From Veillonella tobetsuensis (GTDB taxonomy: Bacteria > Bacillota > Negativicutes > Veillonellales > Veillonellaceae), in assembly GCF_001078375.1 (NCBI RefSeq), contig NZ_BBXI01000017.1:17085-81084 (forward strand): DNA of 64,000 nt. Reading direction: 5' to 3'. The notes under the pieces are model-generated. The model was not told the origin of the DNA. It saw only the letters and a list, made by a program, of their open reading frames with translations, and ran no database searches. Positions 10,149 through 21,272 of the stretch are shown in pieces. Every line of letters begins with the position of its first letter. Positions within the stretch are counted from its first letter, which is position 1. The position numbers and the translations under genes were made by a program.

Positions 10149-10940
10149 CTAAACAGCTACGGTCATAGCCAATTTGCCTAAATGTTCATACCCTTCTAAC
10201 ACGATATCTTCTGGTGTAAAATCGTAAAAATCGGTGATGTCTGGATTTACATGAATTGTCGGTGCCGGTAACGCTTGATTACGACGAGCCAACTGCTCAC
10301 GCAATGCTTCTACATGATTTTCGTAAACATGTGCATTATTAATAACATGTGTGAATTTTCCCGGTTTCAAGCCCGTTACTTGAGCAATCATACACACAAG
10401 AGCTGCATATTGAGCCGTATTAAACGGAACACCGAGGCCCATATCGCCACTGCGTTGAATGAGCATACAGTTCAAATAACCATTACCTACATCCCACAAG
10501 GTTTCATACGCACAAGGTTGCAATGCCATATCTGGCAAATCCTCAATATTCCACAAGGTAACAATCATGCGGCGACTATCTGGATCTTCTTTTATGGTTT
10601 TGATGAGATTATCCAATTGTTTATATTTAGCGATTTGGTATCCATATGCCTTGCCAATAGTGCCATCTTCACGCATCCATTCGTCCCATACGCGGACATT
10701 CATGTCTTGCAATTTACGCACATCATTAGACTGCATCTGCCAAATCCACAACAATTCTTTCACAGCCGTTTTGAAAGCCACAAATTTTGTGGTTAAAATT
10801 GGAAATTCCTCTTGTAAATCAAACTGCATGATTTGTTGTGGCAATTTATAGGTAGCGATACCAGTTCGATTTTGACCATAAATACCATGATCTAAAATAT
10901 TTTCAATAATATTGAGATATTGTGTATCTGCTAAGCTCAT
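10149..10940 (-). CDS. thyA: Thymidylate synthase
   Basis: A 263-residue ThyA, methylating dUMP to dTMP with methylene-tetrahydrofolate. Signatures: the N-terminal arginine motif [12 protein letters not shown], the catalytic cysteine in [10 protein letters not shown] (about residue 142), the phosphate-binding [13 protein letters not shown] and the C-terminal HINVNPDI-type region. The frame is open further upstream to 11045, but the ATG at 10940 starts the family's N-terminus ([16 protein letters not shown]) and has the ribosome binding site AGGGGGA. It lies 61 bases after recQ and 9 before folA. Confidence 0.94.
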   Translation of the reverse strand: MSLADTQYLNIIENILDHGIYGQNRTGIATYKLPQQIMQFDLQEEFPILTTKFVAFKTAVKELLWIWQMQSNDVRKLQDMNVRVWDEWMREDGTIGKAYGYQIAKYKQLDNLIKTIKEDPDSRRMIVTLWNIEDLPDMALQPCAYETLWDVGNGYLNCMLIQRSGDMGLGVPFNTAQYAALVCMIAQVTGLKPGKFTHVINNAHVYENHVEALREQLARRNQALPAPTIHVNPDITDFYDFTPEDIVLEGYEHLGKLAMTVAV

Positions 10941-11001
10941 AGTTCCCCCTAACGGAATGTAACATTCCCTTAATATAATGCGCCCTAATAACGCCTTATC
11001 A

Positions 11002-12834
11002 TTAGCCCTTATATTGTTCAATGACCTCCAAAAATGAAAGTCCATATTTTTTCAATTTTGCTTCCCCTACGCCTTTTATATTGCCGAATTCACCTAATGT
11101 ACTTGGTCGTACATTGGCTAAATCGATAAGTACCGTATCTGGAAATATAATATATGGCGGTACCCCTAGCTGTGAGGCTAGTTGTTTACGATGTTGTCGT
11201 AAATGTTCAAATAAGCCACCTGAGCCAGACCGTGGCACTTCGGAGCGAGATATAGATGCAGACTTCTTTGTTTTACGAGAAGGTACAATGACCTCTTGTC
11301 GAATCTCTTCTACCTCTTTATGTCCAGCTAACACCTCTTCTGCGCCAGCTGTAACAGATAAAATGGGGTGTTTCCCCGTAGAGCTCCGCAAATAGCCAGA
11401 GGCTACAAATTGTTGAATCAGCCCTTTTATTTCCTTATCACCTATATCTGATAAATAACCAAATACAGATAATGCATCGAGTCTAGCTCGTGTAATTCGA
11501 TCTGTTCGTTCACCACGCACAATGGAGGAAATCATAGAGGCCCCATATCTCTCTTCCGTAGCTATGATGGCACGGAAAATGGCCTTCGCCTCTTTCGTAA
11601 CATTAACACGTTCCCCTTTTGTATTACAAGAACTGCAGTTACTGCATTCGAGCCACGGAACGATTTCACCAAAATAGGCGAGCATATATTTTCTTAGACA
11701 TGTACTACAGAAACAGTAATCAATCATAGATTGTAATTTTCTAAGTTCTACCTGCTCACGCTGTGGTTCTAGATGACCTTGTTCAATCAAATACTTATGA
11801 ACGCGCACATCTTGCCCACTATAGAGCAATATACATTCCGCCGGTGCACCATCGCGCCCTGCACGTCCCGCCTCTTGATAATAGGACTCCATATTACGCG
11901 GCATTTGGTAATGCAACACATAGCGCACATTACTCTTGTCGATCCCCATGCCAAATGCATTCGTCGCAACCATAACTTGTAATTGGTCAAAGGCATATTT
12001 ATTCTGCATATCTTGGCGCATCTCATCAGATAAACCGGCGTGGTAATATCCAGTTTGGATGCCGGCACGCGTCAAATTATCATAGACCCGCTCTACATCT
12101 TTACGAGTAGAGCAATAGATAATCCCATTTTCATTGCTATGACGACGCACATAATCTACTATATAATCCATCCGTTTAGGTGTACGCACTACAGAAAACG
12201 ATAGATTAGGTCTATCAAATCCCGTAACATACACATTTGCACAATCTAAGCCTAATAATTTTTTAATATCATTTTCTACTGCCTTCGTAGCAGTCGCTGT
12301 GAAAGCCCCTACTACGGGACGTTTAGGCAAACTAGATAGCCAATCGCCAATCAATCTGTAGGACGGTCTAAAATCATGGCCCCACTGTGAAATACAGTGT
12401 GCTTCATCGACAATAACTTGGGAAATCGGCATAGAGCGTAATACATTACAAAAGAAATTAGATCCTAGTCGTTCTGGTGCAATATATAGTAATTTAATCT
12501 TTCCACTACGCACCTCGTACATGGTCTTATTAAATTCAGTTTGCGTTAGTGTACTATTGATTAATGCAGCCGGTATATTTTGATCCACCAAGCTATCTAC
12601 TTGATCTTTCATAAGCGATATTAAGGGTGAAAACACAATGGATATGCCCGATTTACAGAGGGCTGGAATTTGAAAGCATATCGATTTCCCTGCGCCTGTA
12701 GGCATAATAGCTACTACGTCCTCATTTTGTAATAAAGATGCTACCGGTGCCTCCTGAGCTGGGCGAAAAGAGGTATACCCAAAGTAGGTTTGCAATAATT
12801 GCAAGGCACGGTTACGTAGATTATTAGTCACCAT
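11002..12834 (-). CDS. recQ: ATP-dependent DNA helicase RecQ
   Basis: A 610-residue 3'-5' DNA helicase of recombination and repair. It has Walker A ([12 protein letters not shown], about residue 45), a DEAH box ([16 protein letters not shown], about 140), motif VI ([10 protein letters not shown]), the zinc-binding cysteines of the RQC domain (CLRKYML...CSNCSSC, about 375-398) and a C-terminal HRDC domain ([17 protein letters not shown]...[11 protein letters not shown]). The start is fixed by AAAGGAGG just before ATG 12834. It is the first gene of the unit continuing into thyA, folA and tex, and is divergent from putP. Confidence 0.95.
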   Translation of the reverse strand: MVTNNLRNRALQLLQTYFGYTSFRPAQEAPVASLLQNEDVVAIMPTGAGKSICFQIPALCKSGISIVFSPLISLMKDQVDSLVDQNIPAALINSTLTQTEFNKTMYEVRSGKIKLLYIAPERLGSNFFCNVLRSMPISQVIVDEAHCISQWGHDFRPSYRLIGDWLSSLPKRPVVGAFTATATKAVENDIKKLLGLDCANVYVTGFDRPNLSFSVVRTPKRMDYIVDYVRRHSNENGIIYCSTRKDVERVYDNLTRAGIQTGYYHAGLSDEMRQDMQNKYAFDQLQVMVATNAFGMGIDKSNVRYVLHYQMPRNMESYYQEAGRAGRDGAPAECILLYSGQDVRVHKYLIEQGHLEPQREQVELRKLQSMIDYCFCSTCLRKYMLAYFGEIVPWLECSNCSSCNTKGERVNVTKEAKAIFRAIIATEERYGASMISSIVRGERTDRITRARLDALSVFGYLSDIGDKEIKGLIQQFVASGYLRSSTGKHPILSVTAGAEEVLAGHKEVEEIRQEVIVPSRKTKKSASISRSEVPRSGSGGLFEHLRQHRKQLASQLGVPPYIIFPDTVLIDLANVRPSTLGEFGNIKGVGEAKLKKYGLSFLEVIEQYKG

Positions 12835-12875
12835 CGTATTCCTCCTTTCACTATCGTTACTATAAAAATATACTT

Positions 12876-12903
12876 AATGTAGCATAGAATTTACCGAAAA
12901 CAA
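12876..12903 (-). promoter_or_regulatory. Putative promoter of recQ
   Basis: Minus-strand TTGTTT (12898-12903), 16-base spacer, TACATT (12876-12881) preceded by TGC (an extended -10). It lies about 40 bases upstream of the recQ start. Confidence 0.45.
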
Positions 12904-13043
12904 ACTATTGTATCTATATATTGTATCATTTTTTTAGTCATTTTACATTTAATATCATCGATTTATCTCATTCATTTTTAGCAAAATTTACATGACCATT
13001 GTATAAATTCCTTTATTTCTTTATCCTATAGAATCATAATTTA

Positions 13044-13052
13044 TGGTACAAT
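13044..13052 (+). promoter_or_regulatory. Putative extended -10 element of putP
   Basis: TGGTACAAT (TG-N-TACAAT) about 70 bases upstream of the putP start. No good -35 was found at 16-18 bases, which fits an extended -10 promoter but leaves it uncertain. Confidence 0.35.
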
Positions 13053-13120
13053 AACTATTATGTATTTTAACGTGATGATACAATCTTGATGATACAATCT
13101 TAAGGAGGTTTTATATAGGC

Positions 13121-14608
13121 ATGACACAAGACAATTTAATGATTATAATCGCCTTTGCCTTGTATTTGGGACTGATGATGTACATTGGCGTCTATTACTA
13201 TCGCAAATCTAATAGTATTGGGGACTATATACTGGGCGGTCGCCAGCTAGGCCCTTGGATTACCGCATTAAGTGCCGAGGCATCAGACATGAGTGGTTGG
13301 ATGCTTATGGGCGTACCTGGCTTAGCCTATACGACAGGTATCTCAGGCCTTTGGATTGCCGTAGGTCTTACCTTGGGGACTTGGGCTAACTGGAAATTCG
13401 TATCCCGTAGACTGCGCAACCACACCGAGGTAGCTAGTGACAGCTTAACGCTACCGGATTATTTAAAGAATCGCTTCCACGATCAATCTCATTCAGTAGC
13501 TGTTATTTCCGCATTGTTTATATTAATCTTCTTCCTTATCTACACATCCTCTGGATTTGTGGCAGGTGGTAAATTATTTAACACCATCTTTGGTTTAGAC
13601 TACACATTGTCCCTATTTATTACAGCAGGCATCGTAGTTTTCTATACCTTCCTTGGAGGTTTCCTCGCCGTATCCTGGACAGATTGCATTCAAGGTGCTT
13701 TGATGTTCTTTGCTATCTTAGCAGTACCGATTACTGCAGCCATGTACTTAGGCGGACCGATTGAAACGATGCAACTGATTCAAAGCGAATTCCCACAAGG
13801 TTTAAACCTATTTGGTGATACGAGCGATATGTTTGCACTCATTATCGGTATTATTTCGTCTCTAGGTTGGGGCCTTGGCTATTTCGGTCAGCCACATATT
13901 TTAGTACGTTTCATGGCCATTTCCGATGCTAAGGAATTAAAAAAATCAACGAATATTGCTATGGTTTGGGTTATCCTCTCCTTATTAGCTGCCATCTTCG
14001 TAGGTCTCATCGGCAATGTATATATGTTACCAGAAAGATTAGTTGGCACTGATGCAGAAACAATCTTCCTCGTTATGACTGAACGTTTATTTACACCATT
14101 TGTAGCTGGCCTTATCTGGTCCGCTGTACTAGCAGCTATCATGAGTACTGCATCTGCACAATTATTGGTAACAGCCTCTGCTATCTCTAATGACTTTTAT
14201 GCTAATATCATCCATAAAACAGCATCCGATAAAGAACTCGTTCTTGTAAGTCGTATCGTTGTTTTATTAGTGGCTGCAGTATCTATTTTCCTAGCATTAA
14301 ACCCTGATAGTCTTATCTTGACTATGGTTGCTTATGCATGGGCTGGCTTTGGTGCCGCTTTTGGTCCGGCCATACTCTTCTCCCTGTTTTGGAAACGCAT
14401 GACACGCCGTGGTTGTATTGCGGGCATCGTTGTAGGTGGTCTTACCGTTTTAATCTGGAAACAATTTGCCTTCTTAGGCCTCTATGAAATCGTACCAGGA
14501 TTTATTTTCTCCTCTATTGCGATTTACATTGTCAGCATCTTAGACAAATTACCTCCACGTTCTGTATTAAAAGATTATAAAGAAGCAGAAAAAATGCATG
14601 TTCTATAA
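13121..14608 (+). CDS. putP: Sodium/proline symporter
   Basis: 495 residues, a hydrophobic inner-membrane carrier of the sodium:solute symporter (SSS) family with about 13 membrane segments. Early motifs GDYILGGRQLGPWITALSAEASDMSGWM and the internal GFGAAFGPAILFSLFWKRMTRRG are typical of PutP, which takes up proline with Na+. The start follows TAAGGAGGT. It is the only plus-strand gene in this part, facing the WYL regulator gene, with which it shares a terminator. Confidence 0.93.
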   Translation: MTQDNLMIIIAFALYLGLMMYIGVYYYRKSNSIGDYILGGRQLGPWITALSAEASDMSGWMLMGVPGLAYTTGISGLWIAVGLTLGTWANWKFVSRRLRNHTEVASDSLTLPDYLKNRFHDQSHSVAVISALFILIFFLIYTSSGFVAGGKLFNTIFGLDYTLSLFITAGIVVFYTFLGGFLAVSWTDCIQGALMFFAILAVPITAAMYLGGPIETMQLIQSEFPQGLNLFGDTSDMFALIIGIISSLGWGLGYFGQPHILVRFMAISDAKELKKSTNIAMVWVILSLLAAIFVGLIGNVYMLPERLVGTDAETIFLVMTERLFTPFVAGLIWSAVLAAIMSTASAQLLVTASAISNDFYANIIHKTASDKELVLVSRIVVLLVAAVSIFLALNPDSLILTMVAYAWAGFGAAFGPAILFSLFWKRMTRRGCIAGIVVGGLTVLIWKQFAFLGLYEIVPGFIFSSIAIYIVSILDKLPPRSVLKDYKEAEKMHVL

Positions 14609-14616
14609 GAGCATGC

Positions 14617-14652
14617 AAAAGGAGCTATTGATTACTCAATAGCTCCTTTTTT
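14617..14652. terminator. Bidirectional terminator between putP and the WYL regulator gene
   Basis: Stem AAAAGGAGCTATTGA / TCAATAGCTCCTTTT with a short loop, flanked by A on one side and T on the other, so it can work on both strands. Its right end overlaps the stop codon of the convergent gene at 14651. Confidence 0.85.
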
Positions 14653-15679
14653 ACACATATTGTGCTAATCCATCTCGAATAGCTTCACGTACATCAAACA
14701 CTAATGATGAAGGTGACAACACTTTCACACTTTGCATATATTGTAGTGCCCAATATTTAAATGCTTCTCGATTAACATGAACTCGACATTCCACCTTGTG
14801 ATCTGTCACCTTTGTAAATGTTACATTTCCATCAAACCAATCGAGGATTTGATTTACAATACTCCGCTTCGCTTCAAAGGATACGGTTACTGATTCACCA
14901 CCAAACATATAAATATGTTCATTCATGTATTGTTGCACATTGAAGGTATTTTGATTGTGATAACCTTGAATATCTCGCAATGGCTTACGACGTATATCTA
15001 GTACATTAATCTGTCCAATTCTATCCACCCGAAGCGTAGACATATCATCGTGGTTATCGTGATTTCCAACCAAATAATATTGACCACGACTGGCCACTAA
15101 TTGGTATGGGTTAAAAATGTAATTTCGTTCGTTACCTGTTGCATCAAGATTTGGATGAAGTTTTTTATCTACATCAGGCTGATAGTATACTAACGAAATC
15201 TTTCTCCCTTCCGTAACTGCTTTTTCAATGAGATCAATATTTAGGAATAACTCCTGACTTCTCATGAGATAGCCAGAAGTGCTATTAATTTGCCCTCCAT
15301 GAGATTTAAAGTAACGGCTACCTAATGATGAAACCTTGTTAATTAAATCTTGGCGCTGATTAGGGTTGATATGACGAGATGCCAATAAGCCATCAATTAG
15401 CAGATGTAATTCTGCTTCTTCAAAGGGATGAATCATATAAAAATTAGTGCGGCGAATAGAGCCATCTGCACCTAATGCAGACTCTTCACACTTAATATTG
15501 AAATTATCAGATTCATATAAATCATTTAGATGACGGCCCAAAGTTTTACGGTCTACCGTCAATTCATATTTTTTTGCTAAGATGCTACGTATCTCTTCTT
15601 GGGAGAGCGTATGATTTGCATCTGTTTCATCTCTTAGGATTTCTAGTATATATACTAGCACAGCCTTTTTAGACGCCAT
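14651..15679 (-). CDS. WYL-domain transcriptional regulator
   Basis: 342 residues. An N-terminal helix-turn-helix (about 1-70, including TLSQEEIRSILAKKYELTVDRKTLGRHLNDLY) is followed by a WYL-type ligand-sensing domain (about 140-230: NPYQLVASRGQYYLVGNHD and LRVDRI) and a C-terminal WCX-like extension. Such proteins are DNA-binding regulators, often responding to nucleotides or nucleic acids; the ligand and targets here are unknown. The start has AAAGGAG 8 bases upstream. It is convergent with putP and not in an obvious operon. Confidence 0.85.
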   Translation of the reverse strand: MASKKAVLVYILEILRDETDANHTLSQEEIRSILAKKYELTVDRKTLGRHLNDLYESDNFNIKCEESALGADGSIRRTNFYMIHPFEEAELHLLIDGLLASRHINPNQRQDLINKVSSLGSRYFKSHGGQINSTSGYLMRSQELFLNIDLIEKAVTEGRKISLVYYQPDVDKKLHPNLDATGNERNYIFNPYQLVASRGQYYLVGNHDNHDDMSTLRVDRIGQINVLDIRRKPLRDIQGYHNQNTFNVQQYMNEHIYMFGGESVTVSFEAKRSIVNQILDWFDGNVTFTKVTDHKVECRVHVNREAFKYWALQYMQSVKVLSPSSLVFDVREAIRDGLAQYV

Positions 15680-15912
15680 GGGAACAACTCCTTTTACAAT
15701 ATACTTTTACTAACAACATAAAACATGGTGTATTACAACCACATCTTATATACATGTACACAAAATCACTCATATAAAGTATATCACAAAAGTCATCTTT
15801 ACTTCATGTATTTTTCATATATTTCTTCATATTTCCTATATTTTTTTAGCAACTTATCATAACTAAATGTAATATTTATAAAATAATTTGAAAATATAAA
15901 AAATAAAAAATT

Positions 15913-15946
15913 AAAGACCAATCCTTAATGGTAAGAATTAGTCTTT
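15913..15946 (-). terminator. Rho-independent terminator after the methyltransferase gene
   Basis: A 15-bp stem (AAAGACCAATCCTTA / TAAGAATTAGTCTTT on the plus strand, with two G-U pairs in the minus-strand RNA) and a four-base loop, followed on the minus strand by a T-rich tract. It lies 12 bases past the stop codon. Confidence 0.85.
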
Positions 15947-15957
15947 ATACATATTAC

Positions 15958-17547
15958 TTATTTAATTTTATTTTCTAAGTATCCTAATGTTTCCATACGT
16001 TTAGTCAATTCAGTATAAAAGGCCTCGGCCATAGCCGTTTGATTTTTCGCTTGCCCACCTTGATTACCACCGAAAATATTCTTTTTAATAGTATTAATAA
16101 TGGTAGATTTTGCCTTTGGCTTATTTAGAATCTCCATAAACATCAAATCTTCATCGGATAAATTGTCTACCGCATCATTATCGGAGGTTGCACCATACAT
16201 AAGCTCTGAACCACCTTCAACAATGGCTTTCACAAATTTTGTAAATCTAGCAGGTACGAAGGACTGCCCCTCCATATAGAAGGATTTTACATATGGATGT
16301 TTAAAGAAACGTAAGCCACCTCGTACAATATGTTCTGCCATAGCAACATATAATGCATTAACAGCAGTTTCTAGACTTTCATCATCACCCTTGGCAGCAT
16401 CATTAGCAGCTTTCACAATCGCTAACGCCTCAATCATATTGAACTGGCCACCGTCTTTAATAATAGATCGGAATGTATCGCGCACAATATCATTCTCAAA
16501 TATGGATAGAGCTTCTTCATCAAAGAGAATAGTATAGGTAAAACTATTAATAATAGTACGCATAGGTACTGAATTTACAAGTTCAGGGGTTCCCATATCA
16601 TAGGATACAGTTTGTCCGTGATTAGCCTTACAGATAATAGATTTTCTAAATGTTGTATCCAACATAAAATCCAAATACTGTTCTTGAGCTACATGATCAT
16701 TCGGGGCAAGTTTCTCTAATGTATCTGCAATATCAGAATCAAAACTACGCACCATGGATAATGTTAAATCAGCATCACATAAATATGCTAAATTATGCGC
16801 TTTTAAATGATCATTAAATTGATAGAAATATACAGGATCATTATTAGGTTCTAAATGGTCATGACCAACATAGTAATCGTCCTTTTGCATAACAGAACGA
16901 AGGGCACCTAAGAACTTACTATTTCGCTCTTTTAGATTATCGTATTTTAAGATTTGGCTGCCTACAATACTTCCCACTGTTTTACCATGAAGTACCTTTT
17001 CCTTATGGTTAAATTGTGCTTTATCACGGTTGCTAAACAGCATCAATTGACGGACTTCTTCCATTGTATGCCATCCTGGATAGGTATTATAGGACACATA
17101 AGCGATACCATCCTCTGCTAAATGTTCATCAATAAGGCGTAGTAATGCATCCTTTACATCATTATCCACCCAGGAATAAACACCATGAGCAATAATGTAA
17201 TCAAATGTCCCCAATTCACTACCAATAGATGCAATATCAGATTGAATCAAGGAAATATTTGTTAGATCTGCATTGGCAATAACTTCATTGCCCTTTTCAA
17301 TTTGTTCTTGTGAAAGTTCAACACCTACAAATGTCGCCTCAGGATTAAATAAGGCTTGAGAAATAATATTGCCACCATAGGTTGCACCCAATTCTAATAC
17401 CCTTGCAGTTTTTGGATTTGGCGCAGAAACTCCAAGCAATCCTGCATAGGCTTCAAGCGTAGCAGGGGTCGTATATGGGAAAGGCATCGATTTATATCCT
17501 AATTCACTATAAATTATTTGTTGTACGTCATTTGTATTTGTAGTCAT
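15958..17547 (-). CDS. Class I SAM-dependent methyltransferase with methyltransferase regulatory domain
   Basis: 529 residues from ATG 17547 (RBS GAGGAC); the frame is open to 17604 but that start lacks a ribosome binding site. The N-terminal half is a Rossmann-type methyltransferase: SAM motif LELGATYGGN (about residues 50-60), acidic motif GVELS, and FDYIIAHGVYSWV. The central part resembles the 'methyltransferase regulatory domain' family that follows this kind of methyltransferase, and a C-terminal winged-helix-like region follows. The substrate is unknown. It is monocistronic with its own terminator. Confidence 0.82.
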   Translation of the reverse strand: MTTNTNDVQQIIYSELGYKSMPFPYTTPATLEAYAGLLGVSAPNPKTARVLELGATYGGNIISQALFNPEATFVGVELSQEQIEKGNEVIANADLTNISLIQSDIASIGSELGTFDYIIAHGVYSWVDNDVKDALLRLIDEHLAEDGIAYVSYNTYPGWHTMEEVRQLMLFSNRDKAQFNHKEKVLHGKTVGSIVGSQILKYDNLKERNSKFLGALRSVMQKDDYYVGHDHLEPNNDPVYFYQFNDHLKAHNLAYLCDADLTLSMVRSFDSDIADTLEKLAPNDHVAQEQYLDFMLDTTFRKSIICKANHGQTVSYDMGTPELVNSVPMRTIINSFTYTILFDEEALSIFENDIVRDTFRSIIKDGGQFNMIEALAIVKAANDAAKGDDESLETAVNALYVAMAEHIVRGGLRFFKHPYVKSFYMEGQSFVPARFTKFVKAIVEGGSELMYGATSDNDAVDNLSDEDLMFMEILNKPKAKSTIINTIKKNIFGGNQGGQAKNQTAMAEAFYTELTKRMETLGYLENKIK

Positions 17548-17678
17548 AATGTCCTCTATATTTAAATGCACATGTATCGTATAAATAACATATGGATAAT
17601 ACACATATACTATTTATTATACCAAAATCATGGATTTTATACACCTTATCCCTTATCGATAAGCATGATAAGCGCAAA

Positions 17679-17706
17679 ATAGGCATCCTCATAAGAGGAT
17701 GCCTAT
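17679..17706 (-). terminator. Rho-independent terminator after the pyruvate:ferredoxin oxidoreductase gene
   Basis: Perfect 12-bp stem ATAGGCATCCTC / GAGGATGCCTAT with loop ATAA, followed by T on the minus strand, 26 bases past the stop codon. Confidence 0.88.
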
Positions 17707-17732
17707 TATTATATGACGTTTGAAGAGACTAA

Positions 17733-20700
17733 TTATTTAATGTCTTCGAAACCTTTTTGTAAGCGAACATAGCTTAAGCGACGTTCTTTAGCGTCTTGTT
17801 CAGTTTTAGCAAACAATTCTTCTGCAACGTCTGGAGCTGCTTTAGCCAAGGAAGCGTAACGAACTTCACCTTTAAGGAAGTTTTGGAACTCTTCGTAGTT
17901 GCCTTCTTTAGAATCCAAGGAGAATGGGTTTTTACCTTCTTCTTTAAGTTGTGGATTGTATCTGTAAAGATCCCAGTAACCACAAGCAACTGCTTTGCGT
18001 TGTTCTTCTTGAGCTTTACCCATACCAGCTTTGATACCATGGTTAATACATGGGCTGTAAGCGATAATCAAGGATGGACCTGGATATGCTTCAGCTTCTG
18101 TGATAGCTTTCATCAATTGGTTTTTATCTGCACCCATAGCTACTTGTGCTACGTATACATAACCATAAGACATAGCCATCATGCCAAGGTCTTTTTTCTT
18201 AGTACGTTTACCAGCTGCCGCGAATTGAGCTACTGCTGCAATGTTAGTGGATTTAGAAGCTTGACCACCAGTGTTGGAGTATACTTCAGTATCGAATACG
18301 AAGATGTTGATGTCTTCGCCAGAAGCTAATACATGGTCAACACCACCGAAACCGATATCGTATGCCCAGCCGTCACCACCGAAGATCCAGTGGGAACGTT
18401 TGATCAAGAATTGTTTTTTCTCAAGAAGTTCTTTCAACTCAGGAGTTGTAGCACCTTCAGCTTCGATAGCTGCTACTAAACGTTCGGAACGTTGACGAGT
18501 AGCCGCACCAAGGTTAGCGAATTCAAGCCATTGTTCTAAAGCTTCTTTCAATTCGCCAGTAGCAGTTTCAGCAGCTTTCGCAGCCACTTCTGCTAATTGT
18601 TGACGAACTTTCTTAACGCCGATGTACATACCATAACCATACTCAGCATTGTCCTCGAACAAGGAGTTAGCCCAAGAAGGACCTTGACCTTGTTGGTTAG
18701 TTGTGTATGGAGATGCAGGCATGGAAGCACCCCAGATGGAGGAACAACCAGTTGCATTGGCAATCATCATGCGGTCGCCGAATAATTGAGTTAACAATTT
18801 AGCGTAAGGAGTTTCACCACAACCTGCGCAAGCACCGGAGAACTCGAACAATGGTTGTTCGAATTGAGAACCTTTAAGGGTCTCTTTCTTCATAGGGTTT
18901 TCTTTTACAGGAAGGTTAACACCGTAATTCCAAGCTTCAGCTTGTTCAATTTCAGTGTCGATGGAAGTCATTACGATAGCTTTGCCTTTTGGAGATGGAC
19001 AGATATCAACACAGTTACCGCAACCCAAGCAGTCTAATGGGGATACTGCGATACGGAATTGAAGATCTTTAGCGCCCATAGCAGGGATTGTATCGAAATG
19101 TTCTGGAGCCGCAGCCACTTCTGCTTCAGTTGCCAAGATTGGACGAATTGTAGCATGTGGACATACGAAGGAACATTGGTTACATTGGATACAGTTTTCT
19201 GGTAACCATTTTGGAACGAACAATGCAGGACCACGTTTTTCGTATTTAGCAGTACCAGCAGGTAATGTACCATCTTCGTAACCAACAAATGTGGATACAG
19301 GAAGATCATAACCAGCTTGTGCATTGATTGGTTGTGCAATGTTTTGAACGAAGGATGGGCAAGATTCGCAACCAGGTTTAACTGCGTGACCGCCTTCATC
19401 AACAGCGTTTTTCCAGTCAGCTGGAACGTCAACTTTTACAAGTGCGCCAACGCCTTGGTCGATAGCAGCGTTGTTCATGTCAACGATGTTTTGACCTTTT
19501 TTACCGTAGGAAGTTACTACGGATTCTTTCAAGTATTTGATAGCATCATCTACAGGGATGATTTCAGTTAATTTGAAGAATGCAGCTTGAGTTACCATGT
19601 TGATACGACCGCCCAAACCGATTTCGGAAGCGATTTTCGCAGCGTTGATGATGTAGAAGTTCAATTCTTTTTCTGCGATTTCACGACGTAATTTAGCAGG
19701 TAAATGTTCGCTCAATTCTTCAGGGGACCAAGTACAGTTCAACAAGAATGTACCGCCTTTTTTGATACCGCGAATCAAGTCGTATTCATGTACATAGGAT
19801 TGACGATGACATGCTACGAATTGAGGTTCAGTAATCAAGTAAGGTAAGTTGATTGGGTTGTTACCAAAACGAAGGTGAGACATTGTTACGCCACCAGATT
19901 TTTTGGAGTCGTAATCGAAGTATGCTTGAGCATACATATCAGTGTGGTCACCGATGATTTTGATAGCGGATTTATTCGCACCTACAGTACCGTCAGAACC
20001 GAAGCCCCAGAATTTACATTCAGTCAAACCAGGAGTTTCAACTTCTACGCCTTCAGCACGATCTAAGGACAAGAATGTAACATCATCATTGATACCCAAT
20101 GTGAAGAATTTCTTACCATTTTCAGCGTTTAAGTTATCGAATACAGCTACGATGTCTGCAGGGATAACGTCTTTGGAGCTCAAACCATAACGACCAGCGA
20201 TAACTTTTACGTTACGGCCACCGTCAACTACAGCTGCTTGAACGTCTAAGAACAATGGTTCAGCCAAAGCGCCTGGTTCTTTTGTACGGTCAAGAACTGC
20301 AATGCGTTCTACAGTTTGAGGAAGTGCTTTCAACAAACGATCTGTTGCGAATGGACGGAACAAGTGAACGTTGATGAAACCAACTTTACGACCCAATTTG
20401 TTGAGGTAATCAACAGTGGATTGTACAACTTGAGCGGAAGAACCCATAGTTACGATTACATCAGTTGCATCAGGAGCACCATGGTAGTTGAACAATTGGT
20501 AGTTAGTGCCAGCCAATTTGTTGATTTCGTTCATGTAGTGTTCTACAACGTCAGGAACGTTTAGATAGAATTTATTGGATGCTTCGCGATGTTGGAAGTA
20601 TACGTCAGGGTTTTCTGCAGTACCACGAGTTACAGGAGCATCTGGGTTCAAAGCGTTTTTACGGAAAGCTTGAACTGCTTCCATATCAACTAATGGTTTC

Positions 20701-21272
20701 AAATCTTCATAGTCCCAGATTTCGATTTTTTGAATTTCGTGGGATGTACGGAAACCGTCGAAGAAGCTGATGAAAGGTACACGAGTTTTAATAGCAGTCA
20801 AGTGAGCAACTGCAGACAAGTCCATTACTTCTTGTACGGAGGATTCAGCTAGCATAGCGCAACCAGCTGCACGAGCAGCCATTACGTCTTGGTGGTCACC
20901 GAAGATAGCCAATGCATGTGCAGCTAATGCACGAGCAGCTACTTGGAATACACCTGGGAGTAATTCGCCTGCTACTTTGTATAAGTTAGGAAGCATCAAT
21001 AACAAACCTTGGGAAGATGTGAAAGTTGTTGTCAATGCACCAGCTTGTAAGGAACCGTGGAATGCGGCAGCGGCACCTGCTTCAGATTGCATTTCTACAA
21101 CTTGTACAGTGTTACCGAAGATGTTTTTACGACCAGCAGCAGACCATTCGTCAATGTGTTCTGGCATTGGAGAAGATGGTGTGATTGGGTAAATCGCAGC
21201 AACTTCTGTAAAACCATAAGAAACGTGAGCAGCCGCTTGGTTGCCGTCCATAGTTTTAAATTTACGACTCAT
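17733..21272 (-). CDS. nifJ: Pyruvate:ferredoxin (flavodoxin) oxidoreductase
   Basis: A 1179-residue single-chain enzyme that oxidises pyruvate with CoA to acetyl-CoA, CO2 and reduced ferredoxin, the central step of anaerobic acid fermentation. The N-terminus carries YPITPSSPMPEHIDEW of domain I. Two 4Fe-4S clusters of ferredoxin type follow (CIQCNQCSFVCPH near residue 695, CLGCGNCVDICPS near 745), then the third-cluster motif CAGCGETPY (about 812) and the thiamine diphosphate site (GDGWAYDIGFGGVDH and VYSNTGGQASKST, about 965-1010). Start at 21272 with TAAGGAGG. It is monocistronic and divergent from a LysR gene, its probable regulator. Confidence 0.97.
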   Translation of the reverse strand: MSRKFKTMDGNQAAAHVSYGFTEVAAIYPITPSSPMPEHIDEWSAAGRKNIFGNTVQVVEMQSEAGAAAAFHGSLQAGALTTTFTSSQGLLLMLPNLYKVAGELLPGVFQVAARALAAHALAIFGDHQDVMAARAAGCAMLAESSVQEVMDLSAVAHLTAIKTRVPFISFFDGFRTSHEIQKIEIWDYEDLKPLVDMEAVQAFRKNALNPDAPVTRGTAENPDVYFQHREASNKFYLNVPDVVEHYMNEINKLAGTNYQLFNYHGAPDATDVIVTMGSSAQVVQSTVDYLNKLGRKVGFINVHLFRPFATDRLLKALPQTVERIAVLDRTKEPGALAEPLFLDVQAAVVDGGRNVKVIAGRYGLSSKDVIPADIVAVFDNLNAENGKKFFTLGINDDVTFLSLDRAEGVEVETPGLTECKFWGFGSDGTVGANKSAIKIIGDHTDMYAQAYFDYDSKKSGGVTMSHLRFGNNPINLPYLITEPQFVACHRQSYVHEYDLIRGIKKGGTFLLNCTWSPEELSEHLPAKLRREIAEKELNFYIINAAKIASEIGLGGRINMVTQAAFFKLTEIIPVDDAIKYLKESVVTSYGKKGQNIVDMNNAAIDQGVGALVKVDVPADWKNAVDEGGHAVKPGCESCPSFVQNIAQPINAQAGYDLPVSTFVGYEDGTLPAGTAKYEKRGPALFVPKWLPENCIQCNQCSFVCPHATIRPILATEAEVAAAPEHFDTIPAMGAKDLQFRIAVSPLDCLGCGNCVDICPSPKGKAIVMTSIDTEIEQAEAWNYGVNLPVKENPMKKETLKGSQFEQPLFEFSGACAGCGETPYAKLLTQLFGDRMMIANATGCSSIWGASMPASPYTTNQQGQGPSWANSLFEDNAEYGYGMYIGVKKVRQQLAEVAAKAAETATGELKEALEQWLEFANLGAATRQRSERLVAAIEAEGATTPELKELLEKKQFLIKRSHWIFGGDGWAYDIGFGGVDHVLASGEDINIFVFDTEVYSNTGGQASKSTNIAAVAQFAAAGKRTKKKDLGMMAMSYGYVYVAQVAMGADKNQLMKAITEAEAYPGPSLIIAYSPCINHGIKAGMGKAQEEQRKAVACGYWDLYRYNPQLKEEGKNPFSLDSKEGNYEEFQNFLKGEVRYASLAKAAPDVAEELFAKTEQDAKERRLSYVRLQKGFEDIK